Part shown: piece after piece, positions 45,407-56,830 of the stretch
Numbering within the stretch: the stretch's first letter is position 1
Layout: every line of letters begins with the position of its first letter
Source: Elmis aenea
Lineage: Eukaryota > Arthropoda > Insecta > Coleoptera > Elmidae
Length of the DNA stretch: 64,000 bases
NCBI GenBank assembly: GCA_947652605.1
Contig: OX393579.1
Coordinates: 47,994,970-48,058,969 of the forward strand
Reading direction: 5' to 3'
Position numbers and translations under genes: made by a program
Notes under the pieces: model-generated
Databases searched by the model: none
Seen by the model: the letters and a program-made list of their open reading frames with translations, nothing else
What the model was told of the DNA's origin: nothing

Positions 45407-46453
45407 TATATAACACAAAATGTTACCTACAACATTTTTGAGTATTTTTGTATAAGGATTTGAACTGTCGATTAATTTCACTTCATTGGATCAATGTGAC
45501 CCTAATATTTTCTACTTCATAACTTCTAATCTAGTGAATCGATTTCAGTCTACACAAAACTCTTCATCACCAATCACTTTCCGCTAAATTTAAACGCAAT
45601 AATTTTTCCTCGATCCGTTCCAAACAGCGCATGAAATTGATATTGTCCCAGAAAATTTAAGATTTTAGCTTCTCATCATTTAAATCTGTTTACACTACAA
45701 AATTAAATATTCGTAATACCTCCAGCAAAACATAAATTGAACGGTAAATTTTAAGTGGAAAATTGTCGATCTGACCAGTATCACCTTATGATTTTCTGAC
45801 CTAAACATGTGTAAACTACATAGGTACATAATATAAACAGTGTAAACAAATTCTGCAATTAAACGACAGGCCATCAAATTCACGAGCGCAAATTGCTTTT
45901 TTTATTGGCCATGACAATAAATTATTTTCGTTGGTGAACCGAGTGACATAATGAATATGATTTATCGATTTTACTGAACGTTTTTTACCAATTGCGTTGC
46001 GCCGGATGTGTTTTCTATGAGTTCAGTAATGGAACGCTATTTTATTAGGTTAAAACGTTACCATGAAAAGCGTTCATAATAACATGCCCCAACTTTTATG
46101 CAACTAAATTGGAAAAACTTAAATTGGCTTGGTTGTAACACCAATGCAATGTTGTTGGTAATAAGTTACGTGTACGGAATATAAGTACAGATTTTACAAA
46201 TAAACGCAGCTTGTAACTTTCTTACAGTAATTAAGTTTTGACAACATTGAAGTTAGCCTTTAGCAACATCAATTATTAAATAAACTACTCAAATAAAGGA
46301 AGTTATAGAATCAAAATTAAATTAGTTGTTTTTTGTTGTCGACTCTAAAGTATTACGTGTTTAAAATATTTAAATTAACAGTGATGTTTTAAAACTATGC
46401 TGTGCAAAATAAATTTATAACCTCCTTTAAAAATTGTTTTCCAAAAATCCTGA
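45407..46453. other. Intron sequence without recognised features
   Basis: AT-rich; nothing recognised. Confidence 0.45.
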
Positions 46454-46711
46454 TGTGGGATTTGCGGCGAAAATAAACACAGAGATTACAACTAAAGAAC
46501 ACAGATTTAATAAACATATAGAAAACACAGTAAATAAAACACATCTTATGCTTAAAAAGCCATCTAAATAACAGTTAAACATCTAAAACAAAATTCCACG
46601 CATCTTACACGTTGCTAATACGTCAAAAAGCCTTTTTTCCCCTCTCTGTCTTCGACAGGGCGCAGTCGTCCGCTAGTCGTGCGCGTCAAGTGACCCCCTG
46701 TCAATCCCACA
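46454..46711 (-). repeat. Possible solo LTR (258 bp)
   Basis: Bounded by TGTGGGATT and AATCCCACA, a 9-bp inverted pair in TG..CA form. On the minus strand it is GC-rich at the start and contains TATTAAATCTGTGTTC and TTTATTTTCGCC near the end, as in many LTRs with a poly(A) region. No matching target duplication (CCTGA against TATAT), so it is old or the call is wrong. Confidence 0.45.
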
Positions 46712-47169
46712 TATATTTGATTTTGATTTTTTCGTCGTTTTCTTAAGAATTATTTTATTTTCAATTTTTTCCTTTGGGAAAAACTTTTTTTCCCACATCT
46801 TTTACCTCGTCTCTTTATGTTTGCATTTACCTACTTTATTCTTTTTTTTTAAGTTCTATTGTCTTCTATTCTTCAAATTTCGTAACGTGCTTTTAGTGTT
46901 CTCTTTTCTTCCAATATTTACTGCCTTCCAGTCCTCTCATTTCTGTATTTTCTTACTAAACGCTGCCATGTCTCTCTTTGCCATATCCCTTTTCTCCTTC
47001 CTCAGAAATCAATGTTTGTTTCGTCTTTTTGTTTTAAACTATTACGTATCCATACGATATTTTTTTAACAGATTTTTTCATTTTGTCTATCTTTACTTCA
47101 TTTTTTCATATATTCCGTTTGTTTATCTGGGGTTATGGAATAAGTTTTGCGATTTTTTGTAACTTAATG

Positions 47170-48300
47170 AAAACACACATTTAATATTTTATTTAATCAA
47201 TATTATCTTCTTTTTCTTCTTAATCGGTTCTTCTTGTACCTTTCGGTGTCGAGGTATGCTTTTCTATTTCCGCATTAAGTTTCCCCACTCTTGCCTATCG
47301 TTAGCTGATTATGGCATATCTCTTCAGGTGACTCCTTCTTCTTCTAAAAGTCTCTGCCTCACTTCTTTTTACCATTTTATTCCTAGTCTTCCTCTATTTC
47401 TTTTTCCCTTCATCTTCATCTTCCATCCTATTTTCGCGTATCTACTTCCTGGCATGCGTAATAGATGCCCGAGGCATCTTAATTTATTCGTCTCCATCTT
47501 TTTCTTAATAGCTGTTACTCCTAGGGCTTTTCAAATAGTTTCGTTACCGATTTAATCGATCAGTCTACATACCTCTATTCTTCTCAAAAATCTCATTTCC
47601 TGTGCATGTATTCTTTGTTTTTGTTTTTGTGTTAGTGTCCAAGTTTTCTAACTGTACGTGAGAATAGGTACGTCCACTGCATTAAAAACTCACGTCTTTG
47701 TTCCTTTTGATATTTCCTTCTTACTTATCAAACATTTATTAGTGGCGTGGCAAAATTTCGTCGCTGCTGCTATTCTGTTATTCAGATCTTCCTCCCATTT
47801 ACCATTCTCTGCAATTATTGTTCCTAAATATTTAAAATTCGCTACCTGCTCTATCTTTTTTTGGTCTAGCATAACTGTAACTGGTTCATGATTTTTCGCT
47901 ATAACCATAATCTTTGTCTTTGTTATATTAATATTCATATTATATCTACTTAATGTATCTGCCCATGCGTCTAGATTGAATTGCAAATCCTTTTCGCTTT
48001 TAGCTAATAACACATCATCTGCAAAGACTAGTTCTGCTAAGGATATTGGTTTTAGTTTATTCCAACCCCAGTAGGCTTTCTTTGTGTTTTGCTTACATTC
48101 TTTAATTATTTTATCCATAAGAATTATAAAGAGCAGTGGACTAAACTTGCCTCCTTGTGTTACTCCCACTGTTGTTATAAATTCCTGGGAACAGCTGTTA
48201 TGGGTTCGCACATAATTTCTACTACTCTTATAATAAACTCTTGATCCATCTCCCACTCTACTTTGTTACAATATCTTCCAGATCTTTTCCCTTGGCACTC
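47170..48300 (-). pseudogene. RTE-like LINE RT and C-terminal fragment
   Basis: A 188-codon minus-strand frame (48256-47690) reads GVTQGGKFSPLLFIILMDKI, ELVFADDVLLAKSEKDLQFN (second catalytic box), MNINITKTKIMVIAKNHEPV and FKYLGTIIAENGKWEEDLNN. Below 47690, in shifted frames, WTLTQKQKQRI, EMRFLRRIEVC and a KGKRNRGRLGIKW-like stretch match the usual RTE C-terminus. The 5' half of the RT and the endonuclease are missing. It may be related to the copies at 12.5 and 19.2 kb. Confidence 0.83.
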
Positions 48301-48553
48301 TCTCAATCGAATACAACTTTTATAGGCAAAAACGTTTACTATTCAAAATAGTACAGAACTTATTCTACAACCCAATACAGTAAATGTATATTATCTTGGT
48401 TTAGACCACATTTTTTTCTTTCCTTTTTGTCAGAGCTTGTTACCTGTTTTTGTTCGTTGAACGTCTTTACTGTAAAACTGAAATAAAAATTACACGATTC
48501 TGTTTAAATAAGCCTCTTTCACTGTAACTCACTTAAGTTTTTTTTTATATATA

Positions 48554-50210
48554 CAGGGTGTCCCCGTTATCACCGCGAATATTTTAAGTTGTGATAGAGG
48601 ACCTTTTTCTAAGACAAAATTTCAAGTAAAATTTTTTCCTAAAATCAAATGCTAAGCTCATATCAACACTTACTTGATTTTTTTACACTTCTGCATTTAT
48701 ATGACTCTGTAGCCGAAAATATCCATTTTATCGTAAAATATCTTGCAGCTTTTTAATAGAGCATGAAATTCTCTACAAAATTAGTTATATTTATTTTTTG
48801 TCTACAGGCAATGGTTTGAGAGTTATAAAGCAGTTTGTACAAAAAAATGTAAAAAACTTACAAAATTTAATTGTTTCTTAGACTTTGCAACCGCTGTATC
48901 TTTAAAACGAAAGGTTGTACAAAAAAACCGACGGCCCATTCCGGATAGCAAATTTTATGGGCTACAACTTTGGTCTAGTGAAATTAGCTGAAAATAAGGA
49001 ATAGAGTGCAAAAACAAAATTTCCTACAAATATTGTTTTGTATTTAAAAATGCTTTTAAAGAGAGTGCGATTACGTGATTGAAAATGATGGAGGTCATTT
49101 TGAACACTTATTGAAGTAATTTTGTGGTTACATGTTCATTTTATTGCGTCCAGATGGATTTGTATTGTTTTGCATTTTATCGTTTTTTTTTTCAACTTTT
49201 TCACTATTATAAACATTTCTATGATACATATAGTTTTATTGAACAACATATTTACCGAAGTTGTAGTCCGTTAAATGCCTTATCAGCAATAGGCATCCGT
49301 TTTGCTCTACGACGTTTCGTTAAAAAGATGCAGCGTTTTTAAAAATTTACGTAACTTATTTATATGCAATTTTACAATTTTTTTTAAAATTTGTTCGTTA
49401 GCTCCTTAAAAAAAATGATAAGGGGTGGTTTTCTGAAGAATTTCAAACTTCATAAAAAGCTTTGAAACTGATGAGATACGTAATTTTATGAATGTTGCCG
49501 ATGCTATGGCATTTTTAAATACAAAATATCATAATTACCGGGAGTTTTTGTTTTTCGAAAACGATAAAATGCATAACAATGCAAATCCATCTGGACGCAA
49601 TAACATGAACATGTAACCACAAAATTACTTCAATAAGTGTTTAAAATGACCTCCATCATTTTCAATCACGTAATCGCACTCTCTTTAAAAGCATTTTTAA
49701 ATACAAAACAATATTTGTAGGAAATTTTGTTTTTGCACTCTATTCCTTATTTTCAGCTTTTCCGGAAAATCGGTTTGATTTTCAAAAAATTTCACTAGAC
49801 CAAAGTTGTAGCCCATAAAATTTGCTATCCGGAATGGGCCGTCGGTTTTTTTGTACAACCTTTCGTTTTAAAGATACAGCGGTTGCAAAGTCTAAGAAAC
49901 AATTAAATTTTGTAAATTTTTTTGTACAAACTGCTTTATAACTCTCAAACCATTGCCTGTAGACAAAAAATAAATATAACTAATTTTGTAGAAACTTTTG
50001 TGCTCTATTAAAAAGCTGCAAGGTATTTTACGATAAAATTGATATTTTCGGCGACAGAGTCTTATAAATGCAGAAGTGTAAAAAAATCAAGTAAGTGTTG
50101 TTATCAGCTTAGCATTTGATTTTAGGAAAAAAATTTACTTGAAATTTTTTCTTAGAAAAAGGTCCTCTATCACCACTTAAAATATTCGCGGTGATAACGG
50201 GGATACCCTG
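48554..50210. mobile_element. Long-TIR foldback family 3 (CAGGGTGTCCCCGTTATCAC)
   Basis: A 1657-bp near-palindrome: CAGGGTGTCCCCGTTATCAC at the left, GTGATAACGGGGATACCCTG at the right. The arms match across most of their length (for example AGGTTGTACAAAAAAACCGA against its complement at about 49845-49870). The spacer near 49250-49500 carries TGCCTTATCAGCAATAGGCA. TA flanks. No transposase. Confidence 0.88.
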
Positions 50211-50779
50211 TATATTGTAGAAATAAGCAAATAAGTCTTACTTTGCTGGGCCTTATTTAATTTCACTATTCGTTTGGAATTTCTTTTACCCTTATTAACT
50301 ATTCTGTAGACTCTCTATCGACTGGTAACGAAAAGTATACAAGTTCTTAGTTTGTAACGGGAATACCGTCGGTCTATACTTTTTTACGTTTTAGTAAATA
50401 CATGGCATTTTTTGCGAGTTTTCTCCCTGTCTGCTGCCAAAGTTGTATCGCCTACATAAAACATCACATTAAAGTTATATCAACCCATTCCGTGGCCGCG
50501 TTTTTGCTTTATCGTCTTCATTATATCGTCCATAATCACATTAAAAAGAATGAGACTTGGAGAGGCGTTCTTTCATCCTACTTAATTTATTATTATTTCG
50601 TTAAGATCCTCTTTATTCAATCTTTTTTTTATTATTGTTGGAATGAAAAGCTCTGGTTCAATAGTGAAGTGGATAGAGTACAGTTTTGGCACAGGGTAAT
50701 ATAACTTAGCCAATTAGTTGGCTATATTTGGCTAATTTTTCAGAATATAGCCATTTGTTATAATTTACTTTGCAGTACA
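50211..50779. other. Intron sequence without recognised features
   Basis: A weak minus-strand match to the end of an RTE frame may lie about 50400-50560 (spaced residues only). Not called. Confidence 0.4.
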
Positions 50780-51225
50780 CAGGGTGTCCCAAATTTAAGT
50801 AAATGCATGGAGATCTCGCTTATTTTACGAGGTCGGTTAATTTAGGGCAAAGTTGCGAAATTAGATGCTTATCAAATATTTGCAAAGAAAATTTTCATAG
50901 CTGTCTCAGTTCAAAAGTTATTCAAGAAAAACTGAAAAAAGATTTTTTTTTGCCCCATTTTTTAAGATATCGACAATCTGGAAGCACTTCTTCATGGCAA
51001 CTTCTTACGCTTTACATAAATAATTTTAAGAAATCTCGATTTAAACGTGAGATTGCTCTTCATTGTAAAAAAAAATGTCAAAAATGCGTAGGCAAAAGAT
51101 AAAACTAAACCTTTCTTGTTCTTTCTTTCAATTGTTTCAAATTACCGCTGACTACCTTCATAGCCTACTTGAAAATATCACTTTGCCCTAATAATTAACA
51201 ATAAAATCGCGATATCTCGGAAAAT
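50780..51225. mobile_element. Partial CAGGGTG foldback, family 6
   Basis: It begins CAGGGTGTCCCAAATTTAAG followed by GGAGATCTCGCTTATTTTAC and TTAATTTAGGGCAAAGTTGC. At about 51160-51215, ACTTTGCCCTAATAATTAAC and ATCGCGATATCTCGG mirror the subterminal part, but the right terminus is lost. Confidence 0.6.
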
Positions 51226-51299
51226 ATCAATTTTAGGTATAAAACAGCCTTAATGTTTTCGAAAGAGAATTAAATTTTCTATAAGACGGTGTAAAAAAA

Positions 51300-51790
51300 T
51301 ATAGGGTGTTGTATTTAAAAAAAATGAGTTATCGATGTTTAAAGTTTCACACGTTTGACCAAGCGTAAAAAACGCCCTGTATAATATTTTAAAAATGTAG
51401 GTGGTGCAAAGTGTTACATAATCTATTGTGAATCTTATCTCCAAGCGAATTTCTTCAGACTTCTCAAAGTTCTTAAATGTTGAAAATTTTTGAAAATACT
51501 GTATTTTCATGAAAATGCAATTTTCACGAGAACGGTTGACTTAAGACTTATATGACCTTATACATTTTTTGAATTAAATTTAAAGAGGAATCCAAAAATG
51601 TAAAAATATACAGGGTGTTCCATAAGAAAAAGTATAACTTTGATATGCCACTCTTTTTTGGAGCACCCTGTATGTTTGAAAATATTTTTAAAATGTAGCG
51701 CTTATTGACTTACATAATGTAACAGCGACAGAAATTGGAAAATATAAACCGTTTCGCCATAAAACTTCGACGCGTCCGTCGTCTCACCCT
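51300..51790. repeat. Cluster of short CAGGGTG-type ends
   Basis: TAGGGTGTTGTATTT (51301), CGCCCTGTATA (51374), CAGGGTGTTCCATAAG (51611), GGAGCACCCTG (ending 51670) and CTCACCCTGTATA (51782) follow within 0.5 kb. 51611-51670 is a 60-bp miniature with inverted ends. The cluster is probably several eroded or nested elements; individual limits are uncertain. Confidence 0.55.
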
Positions 51791-53185
51791 GTATATACCT
51801 TAAAAAATCACAGGGTTAACTCAAAATGTTATTGTTTAACTTAACACCCTTTGACAGCGTTTTTCCAACAATCATATTAGAAAAAACTTTACAGGCTTGT
51901 AAAATATGCATCCTTCATCAGATTCGCCCTTCTCAAAGATTATTGTTCTAAATTTGAAAATTAATAAAGCCTCAAGGGGCCATGAGAAAGATGCCTTACA
52001 TATGTTTTTTTCATTTCTTAAATAATTTTCATTCGCCTAAATCAAAGATTACCTTCAACTTTCGTGATGTAAACTATAGTCTAATAAATGAGTCTCAAAT
52101 CTTAATATGGGTTTAATTTTATTCGCCAAATATATTTCGAAACAATTTTGAAATAAGTATTGAAAGGCTCCATTATATTATTGAGTAGTTTATTTAAGAA
52201 TACTTATAGGTTTGTGCTACCAATTATTTTTTCATGTACATCTTAACTCATCCATCAGTTTTATTTGTGTATATTACAATAGCCTATTTGTTTTACTCAT
52301 AGAAAAAATCAGATGTACCATGCAGTTTCAACAATTATTGCAATGAGGTAAAGATTTATGTCATTCTGACTGTACGTAAAGCTTGGACACTTCTAGCCAA
52401 CAATTGTCGACAATAACTGAACCACTATGTCCGTCCTGCTTGTTAACATCACGTCATCATTCCGTAATTGGCTCACAAATTACATTTTTACCGAATGAAA
52501 AGTCAACAAGTCGCAATATAACCGACTCGAAATTTTAAATTTAAGATAACAAGCGGTTTTGCGAGCAATTTGTGAGCCAATTGAATTTTCTGTTTGAGTT
52601 CGCAAATATTTAGTTCGTTTTTCCTGTATTTATGTTCGATATATATGGTGCTACGCGTATGTATACATCTCTTAACGCTTTTTTTGTCATTACGAAATGT
52701 TTTCCTGTAAAGAAATTGCAATTTGCCAAGTATAAAGTACATCGGAGACGAATATATTTACAAGATTTCTTATTTACATAAAGATGGTAAGGAAAGTCAA
52801 GACTTTATGGAAGTTGTTTTATTTCTGAGCACATTTACTCTAGATATATTTTACTATGGCCCCTATCTGCACTGTTGTGTCTATGTCTAGATGTAGCTAT
52901 CCTTCTGCAAACTTCTAGTACTAAAATCAGTTTGCTTAAGTGGTTGGATGAATTTAATTATTCATGAAATATAGTCTACACGTATAAAGTATGTTGTCAG
53001 TTTTACCTTAACATCAAAATGCCACAAAATTGATAGGATATAGATCCACGTAAAAAAGTGTTATTATGTCTAAAAAAAATTAGACAATATTCGCTTCAGA
53101 TTGCGTATTAAATTTTAAAAATTTTAGAATAGACATTTTGTGTAAATATTCAGTCAATTTCACTAATATCTATAGATGAACTCTA
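51791..53185. other. Intron sequence without recognised features
   Basis: AT-rich; nothing recognised. A TTGGCTCACAAATT block at 52469 recurs inverted near 52570 (AATTTGTGAGCCAA), a small inverted repeat. Confidence 0.45.
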
Positions 53186-53808
53186 CAGGGTGTGTATAAA
53201 TTGGCGGAAGCGCTACACGTGACGATGTTCTTCGTAAAATTCTAAGTCGAAAATCTTGATTCAAAAATGTTGTACCATGCTTCCTATGGCCTCAGGAACC
53301 ATTTAAAGAAAAAAAAATTGGCAACATTGCATACACTGATTTGCGTTTGGACATTGTTTTATCAGCAATTTTTACTTGTTTATTTACAATTTTTGTTTGA
53401 ACTGAAAGCCTTCAGTTCGCAAACATAGCTGCAAACTTTTGGGTATCGTAAAACACAAACTAGAAATAATTACGAGAAAAACAGAGATGACAGCTAATGA
53501 CAATGTTGCCATGTGTATTATTTTCATTCAAATCAGTGATTTACATATTTTCAACACCAATTTTGAAACGAAGAACACAATATCTAGGAAAAAATACTAT
53601 TCGAAATTTATTTTTATTCCAAAACGCAGCTTTTTCATTTGCAAGTATTATATAATAACGCTTATTAAAGGACTAAATGTCAAAACTTTGAGGACCTCTT
53701 GCAGACACAGCAAGCATGTTACAACATTTTCGTATTTAGATTTTCGACTTAGAATTTTACGAAGAACATCGCCACGTGTAGCGCATCCGCCAATTCTTAC
53801 ACACCCTG
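53186..53808. mobile_element. Foldback family 7 (CAGGGTGTGTATAAATTGGC)
   Basis: Left CAGGGTGTGTATAAATTGGC and right CCAATTCTTACACACCCTG. The arms pair through GAAGAACATC, CGACTTAGAATTTTACGA and TTGCCAACATTG-like blocks almost to the centre. 623 bp, no coding. Confidence 0.85.
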
Positions 53809-56138
53809 TATACCTCTGGATTGAGTAAATCTGTTAGAATAATTGTGTTCAATTTGCCGTGTTTTAAATTTAAAATTAAAGAGAACATTGGAAATCCATA
53901 AATGTAAAAAATATGATCGTAATTTGACATTAAAAATATTCACTCTGGTTCAATTTGAACGCAATGTTAATTAACATAAACAAATTTCTCGCATTTACGC
54001 TTCTATATTTCGTAGCATTATGATGTTTATACAAATAAATCCTTAATCTTTTCTATACTAACTGTATATAAAAGGCGTTTCTTACATCAATAACCGTCTC
54101 CATTTAGTTACTGTTACCATTTTATGTTTAAAATATGGATTAGCACGGTAGTTACAGGACTATAAAATATTAAAGGTCTATCAAAGGATACAAACTCGAA
54201 CGAAAGATATCTCGACGAACCGATTATGTCAGTCCAGGACGAACAAAAATCAATTTGAAAATGTTATGAAATATATCACAATTATAAAATATTTAAAAAA
54301 TTTAAACAAGTAGTTCAAAAAAGAATAAATTTTCGTTTTCGTTTATGAATATTATCACAGTCTTATTTTAATGAATTCAAAATTTGGAGTTTTGTTTTTA
54401 AATTTTTGATCAATGTCATTTGTAAATACAGGGAATGACTAGAACAAATTAAAGTTTTCTGAGCAGTACCGAAGCAATTACAACTTTCTTAACGTTTTGT
54501 GGGACGTTTCATTGTTTTTCCATAACTTGTGAAGAATTTTTTGTTTTTTACATTTAATTGTTTGCTTTTAAATGATAGATGCAACAAAATATGCACTTTT
54601 TAGCATTAAAAAATGTCAACTTTTGAATTATAACAAAGTCAACTGCGATTATCATTCTTAAAAGCTTAATTTGATGCAATACCACGGTATCTACAATGTG
54701 TATCGAAAATTAAATTTAAAAATTTATTGGAGGTTGAAAATAGTTATTTACGTAACAAGACCGGAAAGTGGTACTTTACTGGACAAGTGGACAGTTTTGG
54801 GAGGAGCCGTAGGCGAGTCCTGAAAGCATACGAGTCCAGTAAAGACTTTTTTTTGTGCGATCATACTAGAAACAGTTGTTTGACGGACGCGTTAACAACC
54901 ATAACGTACTGCATTTCCGGCCCTATCCTTAGCAACGGCCAAAAAAGTTTTTTCGGCCGCTACAGCGTACGAAAAAGATCATTTGCATTAAGCAGAACGG
55001 AAAGCGCATGTGCGTGTCTGAATATAAGTTCTCTGAGATTATGGCTTCTTCGCTAAGGGTAGTGACGTAGAGGCCTAATATTTTCGTGTTGATACTGTTA
55101 CTGAATAAAATATTAGTGTTGATATACGTATGTTCTACGTTTAAGTAATTTGATTTATCTTATTGATATAATTTATGAATAAAACATTACAATCGCACAA
55201 AAAGAGGTTATTTAAATTATTATGTACAGAATTATGCAAGTACGTTTCCACCGCTAACAGCATACGCCGTCATCTGTCAGTGATAGAATGTCATGTAGTT
55301 TCTAACCTATATTTTTGAAAAATACAAAAAATTTAAATTGTCTTTAATTTGATCGCACAAAAAAAAAATTAATATGCACCTCGGCCAAAACGTACTTTTT
55401 CGTCATTGCCTGTTTGCTGGTTTCGACTACGTCTCAGCCAGCAAACCAGGCGCGGCCGAAAAAGTTACACGTTTTGGCCTTGATACATAAATAACTATTT
55501 CTGCGTCCACCACTGACACCAAAATCACTATCATCACCATCCATAATGAAACAATAACTTAACAAACTACAGGTGAAAACTCGCTTGATGGTATAATGAC
55601 TCTTGTTTGACAGCGCAAATCAACAAAACAACTATTCACTATGATAACCGGCTACTTTCCGACCTAGGTCGGTAAAGACAATTCATTACCATGGCAACCA
55701 GTTACTTTCTGGCCTTGGCCCGTAGAGATGTATTTTCCAGGCTAAAAATTGATCGGAAAAATCTTTGTGGTTGGACACAGAAAAATAAACAAAACAACCT
55801 ATTTTATTGCCTCCATCGCTTAATTATTATTGGTATTTTTGAAATTTGAACGAAAACTTAATAGTCTTTTTCGTATATTATATAATTTTTTTTGTTCCTT
55901 TAATTTTCCAAAAAAAAGTGTGAGAAATTTCAGCTATATTTTTCCTTTCTTTACAGTCTTCAAAAGTAAGACCCAATGTACACAGACAGCATTTTGAATC
56001 TGTTTTCAAAAATCCAACCACTTGAGTAAAATGTTACCCCAAATTTCAAAACGTAGGTTCTTACCCTTAACTCAAACTACCTGCTCTTCTACTATTGAAC
56101 ATTCTTTCGAAACACTAAAACAAATGAAATCTCCGCAG
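53809..56138. other. Intron before the C1 exons, with degenerate repeats
   Basis: Mostly AT-rich. 54720-55740 is richer in GC and has repeated blocks: CGGCCAAAAAAGTTTTTTCG (about 54939), CGGCCAAAACGTACTTTTTC and its partial complement around 55383-55480, and TACTTTCCGACCTAGGTCGG / TACTTTCTGGCCTTGGCC near 55650-55715. It looks like an old DNA transposon, but I cannot define ends or family. The frame at 54727 (109 codons) lies in it and shows no recognisable domain. Confidence 0.4.
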
Positions 56139-56260
56139 GAAAAACGGCGCTGCAGCTGCAGCGAGAGATCTGCCTAGATCCGACCCCGATGCTCACGTGT
56201 TCCAGGAGTACACCTACAAGAAAATAACGCCGTGCGACGTCTGCTCCCAGATACTTAGGG
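56139..56260 (+). CDS. Host gene exon D, first half of a C1 zinc domain
   Basis: A 122-bp exon after a CTCCGCAG acceptor, ending in phase 1 at a GTAAGTACC donor. It encodes an Ala run (KNGAAAAAARDLP) and then the first half of a C1 domain: His, 12 residues (VFQEYTYKKITP), Cys-X2-Cys (CDVC) and SQILRG. The C1 fold binds two zinc ions through a His3-Cys-type set; here the first His and first Cys pair are in this exon. The HxFQEYxxKKxTxCDVC pattern is close to STAC/Dstac-type C1 domains, which act as adaptors at voltage-gated calcium channels. Assignment to STAC is from memory of the family and the SH3 domains expected downstream are not in the window. Confidence 0.85.
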
Positions 56261-56314
56261 GTAAGTACCGCAAAAATTATAGCGCACAGAAGCGATAAAT
56301 TGTAATCATGACAG

Positions 56315-56479
56315 GACATACGCGCCAAGGATTAAAGTGTCGATATTGTAAGATGAATGTTCACGTCGATTGTCAGGATAAAGCACCAAAATGCCAGCCA
56401 AAGTCGAGGCTGTTAAGACGACAAAAATCAACATCGGAAATTGAAGCACGCGTCCCGGAAACTACTGTCGAAGAAGAAA
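56315..56479 (+). CDS. Host gene exon E, second half of the C1 zinc domain
   Basis: A 165-bp exon, phase 1 in and phase 1 out, with an ATGACAG acceptor and a GTAAGTTTG donor. It completes the C1 domain: HTRQGLK, CRYC, KMNVH, VDC and QDKAPKC, so the whole domain reads H-X12-C-X2-C-X13-C-X2-C-X4-H-X2-C-X6-C. All eight zinc ligands are present. The tail SRLLRRQKSTSEIEARV contains an RRQKST basic Ser/Thr site that would suit phosphorylation by a basophilic kinase. It is separated from exon D by an intron of only 54 bp, in contrast to the 24-kb introns upstream. Best guess: STAC-like adaptor; other C1 proteins (RhoGAP or RhoGEF types) are not excluded. Confidence 0.85.
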
Positions 56480-56830
56480 GTAAGTTTGGCAATATTATTG
56501 TACATGTATATAATCATATTTCATGAAGTAACGTAACGGTTAGGTACAAATTGAGGCTTTGTACGATAATTTTCATGGTGCATTCATTTAGTTTTAATGT
56601 TTAGTGAACGTAATGTTGCTAAAGTTGAAAAACGGAACTGTAAACAGAAATTTAGCTAAATCTTGAAACTATTTACTTAAAGATAACGTTATAAGAAAAT
56701 TTATAATAACACTTTCATCAATATTTACCTATGTAGGTAATTAGTTTTCCTAATATTGTTGCAATGAGTCAGCTCTGTGTTTGTCATTCTAGTTTTAAAA
56801 GTCATCATTTTTTTCACTACTTACACTATA
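56480..56830. other. Intron after exon E
   Basis: Starts with a GTAAGTTTG donor and shows no element before the foldback. Confidence 0.5.

Noticed and set aside
46821..47555. Plus-strand frames of 113 and 99 codons rich in Phe, Leu and Ser, looking like membrane proteins
   Set aside because: The 47256-47555 frame is the complement of the RTE-like C-terminus on the minus strand; the 46821 frame is a T-rich stretch with no splice sites or domain.
53439..53828. Frame of 129 codons
   Set aside because: Lies within the palindromic foldback 53186-53808 and ends in its terminus; an accident of the repeat.
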